Part shown: positions 35,206 through 46,775 of the stretch, one piece after another
How positions within the stretch are numbered: position 1 is the stretch's first letter
Layout: every line of letters starts with the position of its first letter
Origin: Lasiosphaeria ovina
Taxonomy: Eukaryota > Ascomycota > Sordariomycetes > Sordariales > Lasiosphaeriaceae
Direction of reading: 5' to 3'
Length of the DNA stretch: 64,000 bases
Assembly: GCA_033439765.1 (NCBI GenBank)
Contig: JAULSN010000004.1
Location: forward strand, 4,164,001-4,228,000
Made by a program: the position numbers and the translations under genes
Notes under the pieces: model-generated
What the model saw: the letters and a program-made list of their open reading frames with translations, nothing else
What the model was told of the DNA's origin: nothing
Databases searched by the model: none

Positions 35206-37856
35206 TCATGCATCTGTGAGATGATCCTGAAGCTCCGTTCCCGCGAACAGGTCCTGCGTGTTTGCCGTCCCGAGACTGAACTTCTCTCCGGGAAGATCCT
35301 CATCCGGTGTCCTGATGCCGATCCCGCTGTCGTCATGGTTTGTCTGCTGCGTATTATTGCCCGATGGCCCCGAGGGGAATGGGGCACGGTCAGGCTGCGA
35401 ATCCGACAGTCGGGACATGTTAAAGTCCTCGCTGGTGCTGCTATATCGCGATCCCGGGTTGCTCAGCAACCGACTCGTCGCCTGTTGCTTTGGCACCGCC
35501 AAGGGGCTTTGTGCCGCCTTCTGCTTCAAAAACCCTCCGTGCTCGGCCAGGAACTGGATCATCTCATCAATCCAGCACTTGGTGACCCACCATGAACCAA
35601 AGCTCTTACCCTGTGCAATGGTGAGGTCTCTCATGACCGAGGTGCCGAGCCTTTGGACACACCACACAATATCCGTATGGGATGCGTAGGGGAAGTGGCT
35701 CGGGAGGGAGCGAAGGAAGTTTACCCAGCGATCCAGGACATTGGAAGCAGTCGAATCGTCCGGGTTCCCTTCTTGCGGCGGCCTCCCCTGGCGCATGGCC
35801 ATCTCGCCGTGGAGCGTTAGACACTCAATCTCCCAAGGAATGTTGACCGGATCCAGGAGATCCCGCATCTCACTCAACAAGAGATTTACAACGTCGTCCA
35901 TGCCACGCGAGGGGACGCTCTCGGCAACCTTTCGCACGTTGATCATGGAAATCCATTCCATGTACATCAGATCCCGGTTGGCGGGGTTGGAAAGCATATT
36001 GGCCGCCGCGTGGGCAGTGAGGTTGACCCGGAGCGCCCTGTCGAGCAGGCCGGCAAATATAGTCGCTGGGGCCTCTTTTGCACGCATTACATGGAGCGGC
36101 TGTCCCTGAAAGGACTCCCGAATATGGGGGACAAGTTTCTCTGAGATGCTGCGGAGAGTGTCGAGAACGGGCTTGGGGACGACCTGGAGCGTAAGCCCCG
36201 AGACGATACGCATCATGCGTTGATATAGAACAAAGTCAGATTCCTCGATCCAGGGTGCCACGGCGGGGTTGGCGAACAATTTCTGAACGGGCATCGTAAG
36301 TGTGCCCTGGAATGACGTGAAGAGGTGGAAGAACGTCTTTTCCTTACAGTACCGGATGCACTCGACAAGAGATGTACAGTGAGAGCGGTACAGCGCAGCC
36401 AAGGATTTGGCGGCATCCGGATCGGTCCCGCTTGGCAGGAACGGCTCGATCCTTGGGAGAAGGAGCGGGTCAGACTGCTGAAACGATTCGCCTGTTTCTG
36501 CGGAAAAGCATAGCCTCTGCGCCGTCTTTGTCATTGTGGTTTGAAGTTGGTCGAAAGTGGACACCTGTGGTTGATTATACAAACTATGCTGGAATTCATG
36601 AGACCGACTTGATTTTGGCTCGGGTTGCTGTTTCGTAGCATCTGGCATGGATAACTCGGCTCTGTCCGCCTGCATTGACGCCGAGGGCTTCGGAACGGTG
36701 CTGGGCCATGTTAGACTGTGGGTATCTGGGAGTGTCATGACTGCTAGGACATACTTGAAGTTTTGAGAGAAGCTGACGCTTTCTCCAAGCGGAACCTGAG
36801 GCTGGGCCGGGAGCTCACGGAGATCGGGCTGTTCCTCCATCAATGTGAAATTAACATAGTGATATTTGGACTCGCCACGAACGCCTAGCCGTCGCGTCTT
36901 CAGCCCCGGGAATAACACCCGAACCAGCTTTCCGAAGCTTGCGGGGTTCAACACGGTGATCCTCTCGGTGGCACACCGAGAGGCGTAGTTGGCGTAGACA
37001 CGCCCTCTGGGGACCGAGCCTTTCCCTTTGTCGCACACTCGGCTTATCCTGCTTGTACGTTAGCTTCACTAGAACGCACTCAAGAGATGGTGACAGCGGG
37101 CTACACACCAAAGCATTGCAAAGACCTGCCGAGTCCGTTCAGAGTTGGGGCCGCGCTCATTGCCATGGAGTTCCTCTGCGACGTCGACGAGATTGCGATG
37201 CTTGTTCAAATGGAACAGCTGTCGCATTTCCATTTCGTTGTTAGCGCTCGATCGCGAGCCCGGCTTCATCTGTCCGGCCAAGCCAGAGAAAGAGTCTCCA
37301 TCGTCGTTCGCATCGCGATCCATCATCTGGCCGTCGTCGGCGAAACTGGTATTGCCGGCAAACGAGTCCACCGACATGGACTGCCGGCTCATGCTGTGGC
37401 TGTGGCCTGGATGGAAAGATACATTCTGCAGCGACGTGTTTACGGGCTGGTCCATTGAAAAGTCGCGGCTGGCCTGGAGCTGCGAGGCCAGGATCAGGTC
37501 TTCGGTGGTCATTTGGCTGGCCCCATTGGCCAGTTCTCTGGGGTGGCCGTGGTCAGTCGGAATCCATTGCGCCGAGTAGACCTCGGAGCCTTCTGCGAAG
37601 CTGTGGTCGAGGTTGGGCTGCGTGGTGTGGGTGGCGGCGCTGTGTATAGAAGCCGTCGATCCTCGCGACCGAGGCCGCTTCCTCCCCTTGGCCATGGCCA
37701 GCGGATCTGCAGGAGACAAGAAAAGTGAATAAATGCTCATGGGATTTGGCGACGACGGACAATGATGGGGAAGTGGTGGTTGGCAGGGCGCCCGAGCATT
37801 TGAGGGGTATGGGGCGGCGGTGGCGGGGACAGCTCCTTACCGTGGGTCGAGTCCAT
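35206..37856 (-). CDS. RFX-family transcription factor (CPCR1/RFX1-like)
   Basis: Three exons, 37856-37841, 37706-37109 and 37048-35206, give 818 residues. The first exon is only 16 coding bases (MDSTH plus one base); it is chosen because GTAAGG..CCTGCAG joins it in frame to DPLAMAKGRKRPRSRG, but a start at 37695 (MAKGRK) is possible. The second intron (60 bp) interrupts the winged-helix DNA-binding domain within the codon of the Trp in FAMLW. The domain, about residues 180-262, reads ERTRQVFAMLW, GSVPRGRVYANYASRC, ASFGKLVRVLFPGLKTRRLG and GESKYHY, holding the canonical RFX residues. A large C-terminal region with the family's extended dimerisation part follows. Relatives regulate cell-cycle, DNA-damage and, in Acremonium, beta-lactam genes. 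The target set here is unknown. Confidence 0.93.
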
Positions 37857-38915
37857 GTGCACCGCTTGCATCGACAAACAATGCGATCAAAACAGTCAAA
37901 ATCGCAGCGTGCGGCGACTGCGACAGCGGATTATACACAGAATGGAGCCGGGGGCAAAGAATATGGAAAATGAACTGCTCAGACAGATGCTTGGTGTCAC
38001 TAGTGGTCTCACGCAGCGGGTGCGCAAGGGAGGGGATCGCGGTGTTGTTGTCGCCTCGCTGGGCTCAATTGCACATTTTCCATGGGAGGAGTGGGAAGAA
38101 AGAAATCAACAAACATGGGGAGGCGCTACCCGGGGCAATGCGCCAACCTCCCTGGCCTTGCTGAGCTTGGGGTCTGACGGGGGCCATGGCCAGTCCCACA
38201 TATCATGTGGCCGGCCCCGCCACTTGATTGGATTGGATGGCAGTTTATTGTTACTGGGGTAAGCGAGACAAACAAACCGAGTCCGTTCCTTCAGCCACAG
38301 TGGCCAGCTTTTATTGTTGCGAGTTCGTCTGCCTTTGATACTTTTGGCCTTGACGTTTCCATACGATGCGCAGTCTTTATTTAACCGTCGCCGGATCTGG
38401 AAATCTCAGTTTGGCTTCTCAAAGATCTTAATCGAGTCTCAATTCAAGTCGCGATCTATCTGTGGATTGTGGGCGTTCCCAAAGTCCAAGGCTTACAGTA
38501 TTGTTGAGAAATGATGGTAACTTATTCATATCTTAGTTAACATTAGATATCTGGTATTTCCGGGCTCGCGCTCTTGAGGATGTCATATCTTGTTCTTGCC
38601 TTAGTTAAAGTTGGATTTGGTCCAGCAGGGCACAGGTTGAGCGGAGGCTCGGGCAAAAAGTTAAGTCACAACGTCTGAGTCTCTGTTGCAAAGGTTGGTC
38701 AGTAATCGGGAAGAATTCTGCCACGTGGGCATTAAATTAATCAGAACAATAGCTGCAAAGGTTTCTGTCATGCTTCAACGGGAGGGCAGGCGTAGGAGCA
38801 GATGGGGTTGAAAAGCTTCGGACGAAAAAATATGTCAAGCAAGCCGTAGGTCAGATACTCGACATAAAGGCGAAAGTAAAGGTAAAGAAGAAAGGACAGA
38901 TAAAAACAAATCGTT
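37857..38915. other. Promoter region of the RFX gene and tRNA-Val flank
   Basis: No gene supported. Composition changes from GC-rich near the RFX start to AT-richer close to the tRNA gene. Confidence 0.5.
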
Positions 38916-38989
38916 TGATTCGATCCAGGCTTGAACTGGAGACCTTCAGTGTGTTAGACTGACGTGATAACCAACTACACCATCGAACC
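38916..38989 (-). tRNA. tRNA-Val(AAC)
   Basis: A 74-base sequence without an intron folds as a full cloverleaf: acceptor GGTTCGA/TCGAATC with discriminator A, D arm with GTTGG, anticodon stem CAGTC/GACTG-type pairing around loop CTAACAC (anticodon AAC), and T arm TCCAG-TTCAAGC-CTGGA. Box A (TGGTGTAGTTGG) and box B (GTTCAAGCC) are intact. Confidence 0.96.
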
Positions 38990-39533
38990 GATGATTGACG
39001 TTCATCCGGAAAGCGGGCTCCTTATATAGCACACCCTGCTTCGACCTCCATCCGCAGATGTCACCTGACTGACCCACCCCTGAGAAGCTGCGGCGTCATA
39101 CCCAGGAAAGCAGGGGGAGCGCCAACAGGGCAAGCTCATGAAAGGTTGGGGGTTTCTGATCCGGTCTTTCTGCACACGTATCAATCGTCATTGCCTCCTT
39201 TCACGCACCCTCTTACCCGCTGCATATAAACTCCAACTCCCGGCAATCCATCCGAAACCTTTCCGGCTTCTACATCACAGCACAACTACCGTCTTGCACA
39301 CCACAATAAACACTCGCCTTGTCGGAACATTGCATAAGTAAGCGCCTTTCATTTTCCCGCACTTGTCGAGTGTCTCTGCACTGATCCGGCTTCCCCGCGA
39401 GCTCCGAGCTGCACATTGCACAAGCTTCCCTCCCTCCCATAAGTGCCTTCTCACGCACGCCCGCGTCGCAGCCTGTTCCTAACAACGCCCGATTGCCAGA
39501 TCTCGCAACCGCAACACAACTAGCATCGCAGCC
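38990..39533. other. Promoter and 5' UTR of YOP1
   Basis: CT-rich sequence close to the YOP1 start is typical of fungal 5' leaders. No other feature seen. Confidence 0.5.
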
Positions 39534-40275
39534 ATGTCTTCCCCTCAGGATCGCGTCCAGCAGTATATTGGACTGCTCGACAAAGAGGTTCGTCTCGGCT
39601 GTTTGCCCTGCGTTCCTCACCGACTGTCGCACTAATTTACCTCGTTAGCTGTCAAAATACCCCGCTCTCAACAACATCGAGAAGACCACTTCGGTTCCCA
39701 AGGCCTATGCTGTCATTGGCTTGGTGACGCTCTACTTCTTTCTGATCGTATTTAATCTTGGTGGACAACTCCTGACGAACCTGGCCGGCTTCGTCATCCC
39801 TGGGTACTATTCTATGGGCGCACTCTTCACCTCGTCCAAGATCGACGATACCCAGTGGCTTACAGTGAGTTTACCGACGCGATTCTTGACTAGCGACGGT
39901 GTGCTAACTTGCATTTCAGTACTGGGTTGTCTTTGCTCTTTTCACGTAAGGACTGCTTCTGCCTACCTAGGTTCGCTCGCGTGACTCGCCGCTAACCACA
40001 TGACAGTGTCATTGAGAGCCTTGTCAGCGTTGTCTATTGGTTCCCGTTCTACTACACCTTCAAGTTTGTCTTCCTCCTGTGGCTCTCTCTGCCGGCTTTC
40101 AAGTAAGTTCGCTGCCCCTTCGATCATGGTTGTGTGCAGCAACTAACCTTTGTCTAGGGGCGCCGAACTCATCTTCCGGACCCTTCTGGCTCCCACTCTC
40201 GGCCGCCACTTCCAGACCTCGAGCTCGACTGCCAGCGGCCTCCGCGCAAAGGCCGATGGTCTCCACACCGAGTAA
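39534..40275 (+). CDS. YOP1: Yop1 (DP1/TB2/HVA22 family, REEP5-like ER-shaping protein)
   Basis: Five exons, 39534-39587, 39649-39864, 39920-39945, 40007-40102 and 40158-40275, give 169 residues, the family length. Introns are GTTCGT.., GTGAGT.., GTAAGG.. and GTAAGT.., all ending AG, and the third exon is only 26 bp. Yop1 inserts two hydrophobic hairpins in the ER membrane and bends tubules together with reticulons. Visible parts are SSPQDRVQQYIGLLDKELSK, the hairpin AYAVIGLVTLYFFLIVFNLG, the family signature GFVIPGYYSMGAL, DDTQWLTYWVVFALFTVIE, and the second hairpin YWFPFYYTFKFVFLLWLSLP. It ends RHFQTSSS..GLHTE. An ACCTACCTAGGT-type motif lies in intron 3. Confidence 0.96.
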
Positions 40276-41438
40276 GAGGTCAAGAATTTGCCGGACCTAT
40301 CCTGGTACAAGTTGCAAAGCGCGTGGCTTTGACTTAGGTTCGGCGCAAACCGTGATGAGCAGACGAAGCATGGAAATGCCCCCACTCCCGCTTGACGTTG
40401 GATACGAATGACGACCTTTGACCACGCATATCAACGACAGCCCAGGGACCCGTTTGGACAACTTGGCAGGCATGATTCATTTATTTCAGGAGAGTAGGGG
40501 ACCGCTGTTGATATGCGTGATTTGTTTCGCTTTTATTTATCGGATTCCTTTTTCTCAGCATGGGTTACTCTCGATGGAATAGACTTACGGTTCGAATTGC
40601 TGCGTGTAATTATAGGAGTGCGAGTAGTTTACTGGAAAGGAACCTGGCTACCATCCCTATCATATCAGAGCAGCGGAAGCCAAGGATGCACTGTTTTCTT
40701 CATTTTAACTTTGCCGTAGTGACTAACCTTTTGATGTTGCTATCATTAAATACCTACCTAGGTATAGGTAGGTATTATTCTACCTGGAATAGCACGTACT
40801 CTGTACCTTAGATGACAAGTAGCCTCCGCTATTGGATTACGCAGGTAGCAAACGAAGCCAAAGTCATCAATCCATCCAAGCCAGTATCTTGCCCGCTTAC
40901 CGCATCTCTTCCCCTTTGAAAACGTCATTTTCGGGTGTTTCAGCTTGAGGCGGCGCCATTTGCAGTCTGGCCGATTCCCCAACCTGTAAGCTCGATATTG
41001 TGGGGACCAATTGTTGCAACCAGCCATCGCTATCCTTGCCGCGCTACGGAGCAACAATGCACTAAAACAAGGCTGCTTTAGCTTGGCTTGGGGGCTGTTG
41101 TGGCACAGCGGTAGTGGGAACCTCCTGAGCACTCCATCGGTGTTGCACAACAACCTTGCTCACGACATCTTGACGACGGCCTATAACGAACCGCCTAGAG
41201 ACCCGTGGCTCTCGTCGGCGCGATAGTGCAATTGCAGAATATCATGATATACTGACCTGCTGTCTCTCAGCGTCTCTGCAGGCGAAGCGATCGACAGGGA
41301 CAGCGCAGCAGGGCCAACAAACGGAACTTACGGACGGGACGGGAATCTTGAAACTATCTTCGACGGCCTCAGTACTAGTCTGGCTTTCCACCACCACCAC
41401 GACGGCCCCCGCGAGGGAGGGCGTGTTCCCGCGACGTG
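40276..41438. other. Spacer between YOP1 and MID1
   Basis: Holds the YOP1 3' UTR and the MID1 promoter. A palindromic cluster ACCTACCTAGGTATAGGTAG lies near 40751-40775. No gene supported; the 131-codon minus ORF at 40758-41153 has no motif. Confidence 0.55.
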
Positions 41439-43433
41439 ATGCAACTCAGTCCACTGCAGTCGCGACTGGCGGCGTCAGTCATCGCCTCTTGCCTCCTCGT
41501 CGCCCTCTACTTCACCCTCTTCTCTCCGCACTTTGCGCTCGCGGCCGAGCTGAAGGAGGCCCTTCCCGTATTACTCGACAATGTCGACTTCGACTTGGCT
41601 GCCGACCAGCCTGAGAGAAGCCCACTCGATCCGGTATACGAGCCCGAGTTTCCGGCCTTCGACAGGGGCATCGTCGGACGCGCAACTCAGCTGGCGATGG
41701 CGCTGACAAACAACGAGGCCATGCCATTGAACGTCGATGCGGGGACGACACAACTATTTTCCTTTGCTGTGCCCAAGCTGCCTGCCCGGGACGAGGGGCG
41801 GCACCCGCTCGAGCTGAGGGATGGGCACGAGGGCCCAGAGGAGCGGAACCTTGGTTCAAACGCACTGGAAGGAGATGCTGCTCTGGAGGCCCGCGATGCG
41901 CAGGCGCAAGCGCATACGCTAGAGCGGCGACAGTCCTCTCGAACCGTTTATATATCGGCGAACACATGTCTACAGCCGCAGCCGGTCGATCCTTCAAAGA
42001 CGACTATGGACCCTCCTCAGCTCACCCTCTTCGTCTCAACCTCTGCGTCAAACCAGTCCCCTGGGCCGCGCGGCGACCCTTCGTCCCAGGTCGCCGTCAC
42101 CTTCACCGGGGGCGCCGCCATGTACAACGTCACAACTCCAAGCGACGAGATATACCTTGGCGTGTACGCCCCAAACGTGTCTAGTGCTTTTTCGGGGACG
42201 TATAACTTCCAAATTGCGGCGTCGACGGACGGCTCCGTATTCAGCTACAGCGTTGACCAGGATGCCGGCCTCATTTTAGTCGACAGTGATTACCAGGGTG
42301 CGCTACTCATGACGCACAATTTAACAGACAGCACCGATCCCTCGGCGCAGCAGCAGATCATGAATAGTCAGCCCTACGTGATGTTTGCTCAGAATACCAA
42401 GGACCGGTCTATAAATGGCCTGCAGTACTCATACTGCGGTCTACAAAACTATGCGCAAATTGCAGCAACCAAGAACGGGCAGTTTGCTAGCATGGTCACG
42501 ACTGGCATGACAAAAAGAGGACCAGGGAGCCTCCCAAAGCAGGAGTTCTATTTCAGCGGCCTTAACTCGAGCTCGGAATATGTCGGAATACTAGCTAGGA
42601 TCGGTAATTCGTCAGGGACGGATTCGGTCTTGAGCGGAGGCCACGTCTTTCGAGCCACGAGCTTTGAGACCAATCCGGGTAAGAGAATATATTGTCCAAG
42701 TCGTGCAATGAGCCCCCTTGCTAACCATGACACAACAGACCATGGCAACTGCGCCATTATCCGCAACCTCACCTTTTGTGACCAAGTCGCTTACTCGGTC
42801 CCCAGCAACCCCAACAAGTTTGGCAATGCGACGGTGCTTGGCCAATTCTACGACAACTACGCGGCGACCATGTACGCCAACTTCAACAAGTCGCTAGCCC
42901 AGATCCCGTGCGAGGCCGTGTCGAGCCAGCGCTACTCGCTCGCGACCAACTGCAGCCTCTGCGCGGCCGCGTACAAGGAGTGGCTGTGCTCGGTGACGAT
43001 CCCGCGGTGCGAGGACTTCTCCCACGACGCCTCGTACCTGCACCCGCGGGCGCTGGTCCAGCCGTTCCCCAACGGCGACGTGCTCGACCAGGAGGCGCTC
43101 GCCGCCGTGCACTTTGAGAACACGTCGGCCTTCAACTCGAGCCGCAACCCCATGATCGACCAGTTCGTCCAGCCGGGCCCCTACAAGGAAGTGCTGCCCT
43201 GCGAGGACCTCTGCTACAAGCTCGCCCAGAGCTGCCCCGCCGCCATGGGCTTCGGCTGCCCTCTGCCCGGCGACCCCGGCTTCGCGTCCAGCTACGGCCA
43301 GCGCTCCAGCAACCTCTCGTGCAATTACCAGGGCTCGGCGCACCTGCGCTCGGCGGCCGTGCCGGCGCCCGCCATCTCCTGGGCGCTGCTGGGCGGCGCC
43401 GTCGTCGGCGGCCTGTCTTTTGTATTCCTGTGA
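41439..43433 (+). CDS. MID1: Mid1, regulatory subunit of the plasma-membrane Ca2+ channel (with Cch1)
   Basis: Mid1 is the stretch-activated partner of the Cch1 calcium channel. The start is the ATG at 41439. One intron, 42679-42738, is assigned from GTAAGA..ACAACAG and joins NP to DHGNC; it is 60 bp and has no stop, so the unspliced frame is open too. The spliced protein has 644 residues. It opens with a signal-anchor (AASVIASCLLVALYFTLF), then LFSFAVPKL, many N-glycosylation sites, and a Cys-rich C-terminal half: NLTFCDQVAYSVP, TNCSLCAAAYKEWLCSVTIP, PCEDLCYKLAQSCPAAMGF. It ends in a hydrophobic tail (ISWALLGGAVVGGLSFVFL) that could be membrane-embedded or a GPI signal. The family assignment rests on these landmarks. 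Confidence 0.92.
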   Translation: MQLSPLQSRLAASVIASCLLVALYFTLFSPHFALAAELKEALPVLLDNVDFDLAADQPERSPLDPVYEPEFPAFDRGIVGRATQLAMALTNNEAMPLNVDAGTTQLFSFAVPKLPARDEGRHPLELRDGHEGPEERNLGSNALEGDAALEARDAQAQAHTLERRQSSRTVYISANTCLQPQPVDPSKTTMDPPQLTLFVSTSASNQSPGPRGDPSSQVAVTFTGGAAMYNVTTPSDEIYLGVYAPNVSSAFSGTYNFQIAASTDGSVFSYSVDQDAGLILVDSDYQGALLMTHNLTDSTDPSAQQQIMNSQPYVMFAQNTKDRSINGLQYSYCGLQNYAQIAATKNGQFASMVTTGMTKRGPGSLPKQEFYFSGLNSSSEYVGILARIGNSSGTDSVLSGGHVFRATSFETNPGKRIYCPSRAMSPLANHDTTDHGNCAIIRNLTFCDQVAYSVPSNPNKFGNATVLGQFYDNYAATMYANFNKSLAQIPCEAVSSQRYSLATNCSLCAAAYKEWLCSVTIPRCEDFSHDASYLHPRALVQPFPNGDVLDQEALAAVHFENTSAFNSSRNPMIDQFVQPGPYKEVLPCEDLCYKLAQSCPAAMGFGCPLPGDPGFASSYGQRSSNLSCNYQGSAHLRSAAVPAPAISWALLGGAVVGGLSFVFL

Positions 43434-43565
43434 GTGGATAGATATAAAACGAAAAAGAAAGAAGATGGGGAGGGTTTGTCGAAAAATCGGTTCGGTAGCG
43501 GGCTGTTGGATATGAAAGCTTGTCACGAATAATGGGGGTGGGCGGTGGTCTCAGCTTTGTGTCGA

Positions 43566-43617
<52 letters not shown>

Positions 43618-44241
43618 TGTGTGTGTGTCTGTGTGTGGCCGGCGTTGAAATAGGATCAGGTTATGTTGGGGCATTGATTAAGGCACCTATCCAGGTTTAA
43701 GGTTCTTGGTTTCCATTGTTTTTCAGCGGTAGCGGGCTATGGGGAGAGGAGGAAGAGATATCTAGGTTTATGCGGTATTATTTTAGAGAGACATGAAAGA
43801 GCCGAGAGGGTGGGTGGTTTAAGGGTGGCAAATCTTTTTGATATTTTCTTTCATGCTTATTCTTCTGGAGTATAATGGTTTGGCGAGCAAGGTACGGAGT
43901 AGGCTCCTAAGTAGGTAGGCACTATGGTAGGTATGTATGTACCTTGTGTGCGTACGGCAGTGGGGTGACGGGTTCTCATAGGGGGTTGGGTATAAATCTC
44001 ATGTACAAGCTTTTCGTTCCTTTCCTTTCCTCTCCTTCATTGTTTTTCCCTTTTGGGTTACAAGTAGGTATAAATAATACATAAAGTTGGAACCGCCTTT
44101 AAGTTGGCTCCGATCTTGTTGCTTGGTGCCAGGTGTCGGGTGGTATTTGTGTTGCTGGGGCCCTTGGCCTACTGCTAACATAGAGAGTGGCTCTCTCTCT
44201 CTCGTGAGTTACGTAGAGATAGGCGGGAAATATAAAGTCCT
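43434..44241. other. Spacer with a (GT)n microsatellite
   Basis: Convergent 3' ends of MID1 and the small mitochondrial-protein gene. Apart from the microsatellite and TAGGTAGG motifs near 43910, nothing is seen. Confidence 0.6.
43569..43638. repeat. (GT)n microsatellite
   Basis: About 70 bp of GT dinucleotides, nearly perfect, with CT interruptions near the 3' end. Confidence 0.95.
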
Positions 44242-44776
44242 TCACGCCTTCCTGGCCTTGGCCTCTTGCAGGCTCCTCACTTGGCCCTCGAGCAAAGCTA
44301 TTTCTGCTGTGCGCGGGGGTTCGGCCGTCGGTGTGAGCAAGCCGAGGGTTCATGTATACACACAGAGTTTAGGAATGGATGGAATCAATTACTCACCCTT
44401 GCGCTCGCCGGTGATCTCGTCCTGCTCCAGCTTCACCCACCCCCAGTACGCCAGCTGGTAGACGAACATGGCCAGCAGCAGGCACTTGGCTACAGGCCGC
44501 GTGAAGGTCTTGTAGAAATTGCCCTGTTGCGGTGCACGGGGGTTGTTAATGTCGCGGCGGTATGTGTGTGATACGATACGGTATCGTCATTTTAAGGGGG
44601 GAGTGGCAAAGACTCACAGATGGCGACCTTGAAGGCGGCGGTGGTGATGATTGCTCTGTGGAATAGCGTCTTGTCTGGATCTGTGCTCGTAATGAGTGCG
44701 TCCCGCTCAGAGGAGAGCTCGCTCTCATTAGCGTTCTAAGCGAGCATAGGCTTGAGGCTGTCCGAGGAGCTGCCAT
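44242..44776 (-). CDS. Small mitochondrial inner-membrane protein (possibly Ina17-like)
   Basis: Three exons, 44776-44618, 44523-44397 and 44303-44242, give 115 residues. Introns are GTGAGT..ACAG and GTGAGT..GCAG with phases 0 and 1. The N-terminus is rich in Arg/Ser/Ala without acidic residues and holds RRYS, a typical matrix-targeting signal and cleavage context. The mature part reads GNFYKTFTRPVAKCLLLAMF, one TM helix (about residues 64-82), then a short amphipathic coiled coil (KLEQDEITGERKEIALLEGQ). The layout, TM followed by a C-terminal coiled coil, resembles Ina17 of the F1Fo-ATPase assembly complex, but this is a resemblance only. No homologue was checked. Confidence 0.78.
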
Positions 44777-45421
44777 TATGGCTTTGGCGTCGTGAAGAGA
44801 CACGGCGCGGTTGTTTCGCTTTTCAGACTGAATTGGCTGAGACTAAATGGAACCAGGGCCAAGTGCCGGCTCTGGTCAAGTGATCGGTATCTTGTGCTGG
44901 ATGAGAACGAGTCGGCTGTAAACGTGAGTTCGATATCCACTCAACGTCATTCGCGACAGAAAAGTGTGTTTGGCGGCTTTGCGCTCGCCCGCCGGGATTT
45001 GGTGATCGGCGTCGACAGCGTCGGGATTGGACCGCCCCCAGCCCAGTTCCAGGGGGCCCTAGACTTTCAGCTACCCGCATTTGCTTGGCGTGCATTGACG
45101 CAGCATGGCAGCCCCACACTGCACTGGAAGCTCCCTCGTCAACGACACATGGCCAGATTGGAAGTTCGCCGGTCGACACCTCCGAGCTTTGGCAATCTGT
45201 CCCGATGCCCGGTTCCCCTCACACCACCGCAACAAAGCCACGACGTATCTAATATAGCCCGGCTCTTCCGAAGAAGAAATAGAACACACCTGCGATATCA
45301 AGTCAATCTCGTCGGCATATTTCTCTACGCATACTTGCAGGAAGCAGCAACCTCTGGTCCCACCCCTCAAACAATACAGAGTCGAAGGCTTATCTCGGTC
45401 CATCCTATACCGAGTTTCACA
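44777..45421. other. Divergent promoter between the mitochondrial-protein gene and YSY6
   Basis: A 645-bp bidirectional region. A 229-codon ORF (44792-45481) spans it but crosses the YSY6 start and has no motif; it is treated as chance. Confidence 0.6.
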
Positions 45422-45900
45422 ATGGTTCGTCCTTATTATTTTCCTACATTTCTCGGCTCTGCCCTATCTTCGGAAAGCTAGCTAGTCGCACCTGCCACTG
45501 TTTGCTTGCTCGCCTTGGCCAAACTACGAGCGAAGCGCGAATGGCTGGCAATAGCACTATTGCGCACGCCATTAGACTTCTCCACAGAAAGGAGGCTAAC
45601 ACAAAGGGAACGTGAATAGGCGCAAACACCCCAGCAACGACGAGCGAACCTCAAGTTTGCCAAGGAACAGGACGCGCGCCGTGGCAAGTCGGAGGACCAG
45701 ATCAAGAAGAAGGTCAAGGAGGTGCAAAAGTCGCCCATCTCGCCCATCTGGCTCGGTAAGGGACCACCGCCCAGTGACTAGCATGGGTTCGTCATTCAAA
45801 TGCTGACATTGGCGGTTGTTGTGATATAGGTCTTCTCGCCTTTGTCGTCTTTGGCGGCCTAGTCTTCGAGGCCATCTCTCGCTTCGTCATCGGCCGATGA
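45422..45900 (+). CDS. YSY6: Ysy6/RAMP4/SERP1, ribosome-associated ER membrane protein
   Basis: Three exons, 45422-45424, 45620-45755 and 45830-45900, give 69 residues. The first coding exon is the ATG alone: GTTCGT follows at once and the 195-bp intron ends GAATAG before GCG. Intron 2 is GTAAGG..ATATAG. The protein starts MAQTPQQRRANLKFAKEQDA, the conserved RAMP4 N-terminus, continues RRGKSEDQIKKKVKEVQKSP and ends with one C-terminal TM anchor (ISPIWLGLLAFVVFGGLVFE). It sits at the Sec61 translocon and helps nascent membrane proteins under ER stress. The gene would be missed by ORF-only annotation. Confidence 0.95.
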
Positions 45901-46276
45901 GCGATGCGCGCTTCCCCGGAAGCGAGTTTGCAATAATTCTCAGATACACGGACAAGCCATGTTCACGAACACAAATAAACACCCCGGGAAGAACGGGTTA
46001 GCGATTTCACACCGGGTCATTTCGTTGTTTTTTCGTCTTAGTTTTTATTCCCCCATCCACCTTCAAGGTTTCGATTAGGGACAAGATCAGGGGCAGGAGG
46101 GAAAAGGAGAGCGTGCGCATCTTTTCCGACGGGGGTTACCACGATATTGTACAGATATTGCGCGTGATTTGACGGGGGAGAAAGGGACGCTGAGAGATGC
46201 TTGCTGGTTTTGAGCGTATTATGTTACGATACCATGCACGAGGTCATTTGTTGTGGGGGGTCAGAAGCTGGATTCA

Positions 46277-46300
46277 CCCCCCCCCCCCCCCCCCCCCCCC
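46277..46300. repeat. Poly(C)24 homopolymer
   Basis: 24 consecutive C bases. The length may be affected by sequencing error. Confidence 0.85.
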
Positions 46301-46750
46301 GACAACGCCGTTGCGATGAAGAAGAATAGAATAAAAGCCCGGAAAAGCTTTCTACATTCTTCTAGGACTAGGAGGAGATATGTATCTGTCCTAGTATAAC
46401 AAAAAAAAGAAATGGCAAAAAGCTCAGGCCCGGGAACACTTTGGTTCGAACCGATAGCCTTACGAAAACTGATGGCCTACCTCCCTACCACGCAGGGGAA
46501 CGGCGACCGTTTTCATAGTTGCGAGAATGCAGCAGGGCGTGCGCACCTCCAAACCACTTCACCAAGGCGCCTCCTTGGGGGCCCAACTTGGAAGACGGTC
46601 CTGCGAAGCCGACATATCAACCCCGTGTCGCCGCAACGTCCCAACTTGCCCTTGCGACCGTACCTGTCGCTGCCGACCGCCGCAACCGCCAGCAGCAAGC
46701 CGCAATCCCATCCCATCTCCCACGTTCGCTGCTGGCTCCTTGAAGTAACC

Positions 46751-46775
46751 TGCACTGCACTGCACTGCACTGCAC
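46751..46775. repeat. (TGCAC)5 pentamer repeat
   Basis: Five perfect tandem copies of TGCAC. Confidence 0.9.

Noticed and set aside
44792..45481. 229-codon plus-strand ORF
   Set aside because: It overlaps the YSY6 start and lies in a divergent promoter; no motif, no codon pattern like the neighbours.
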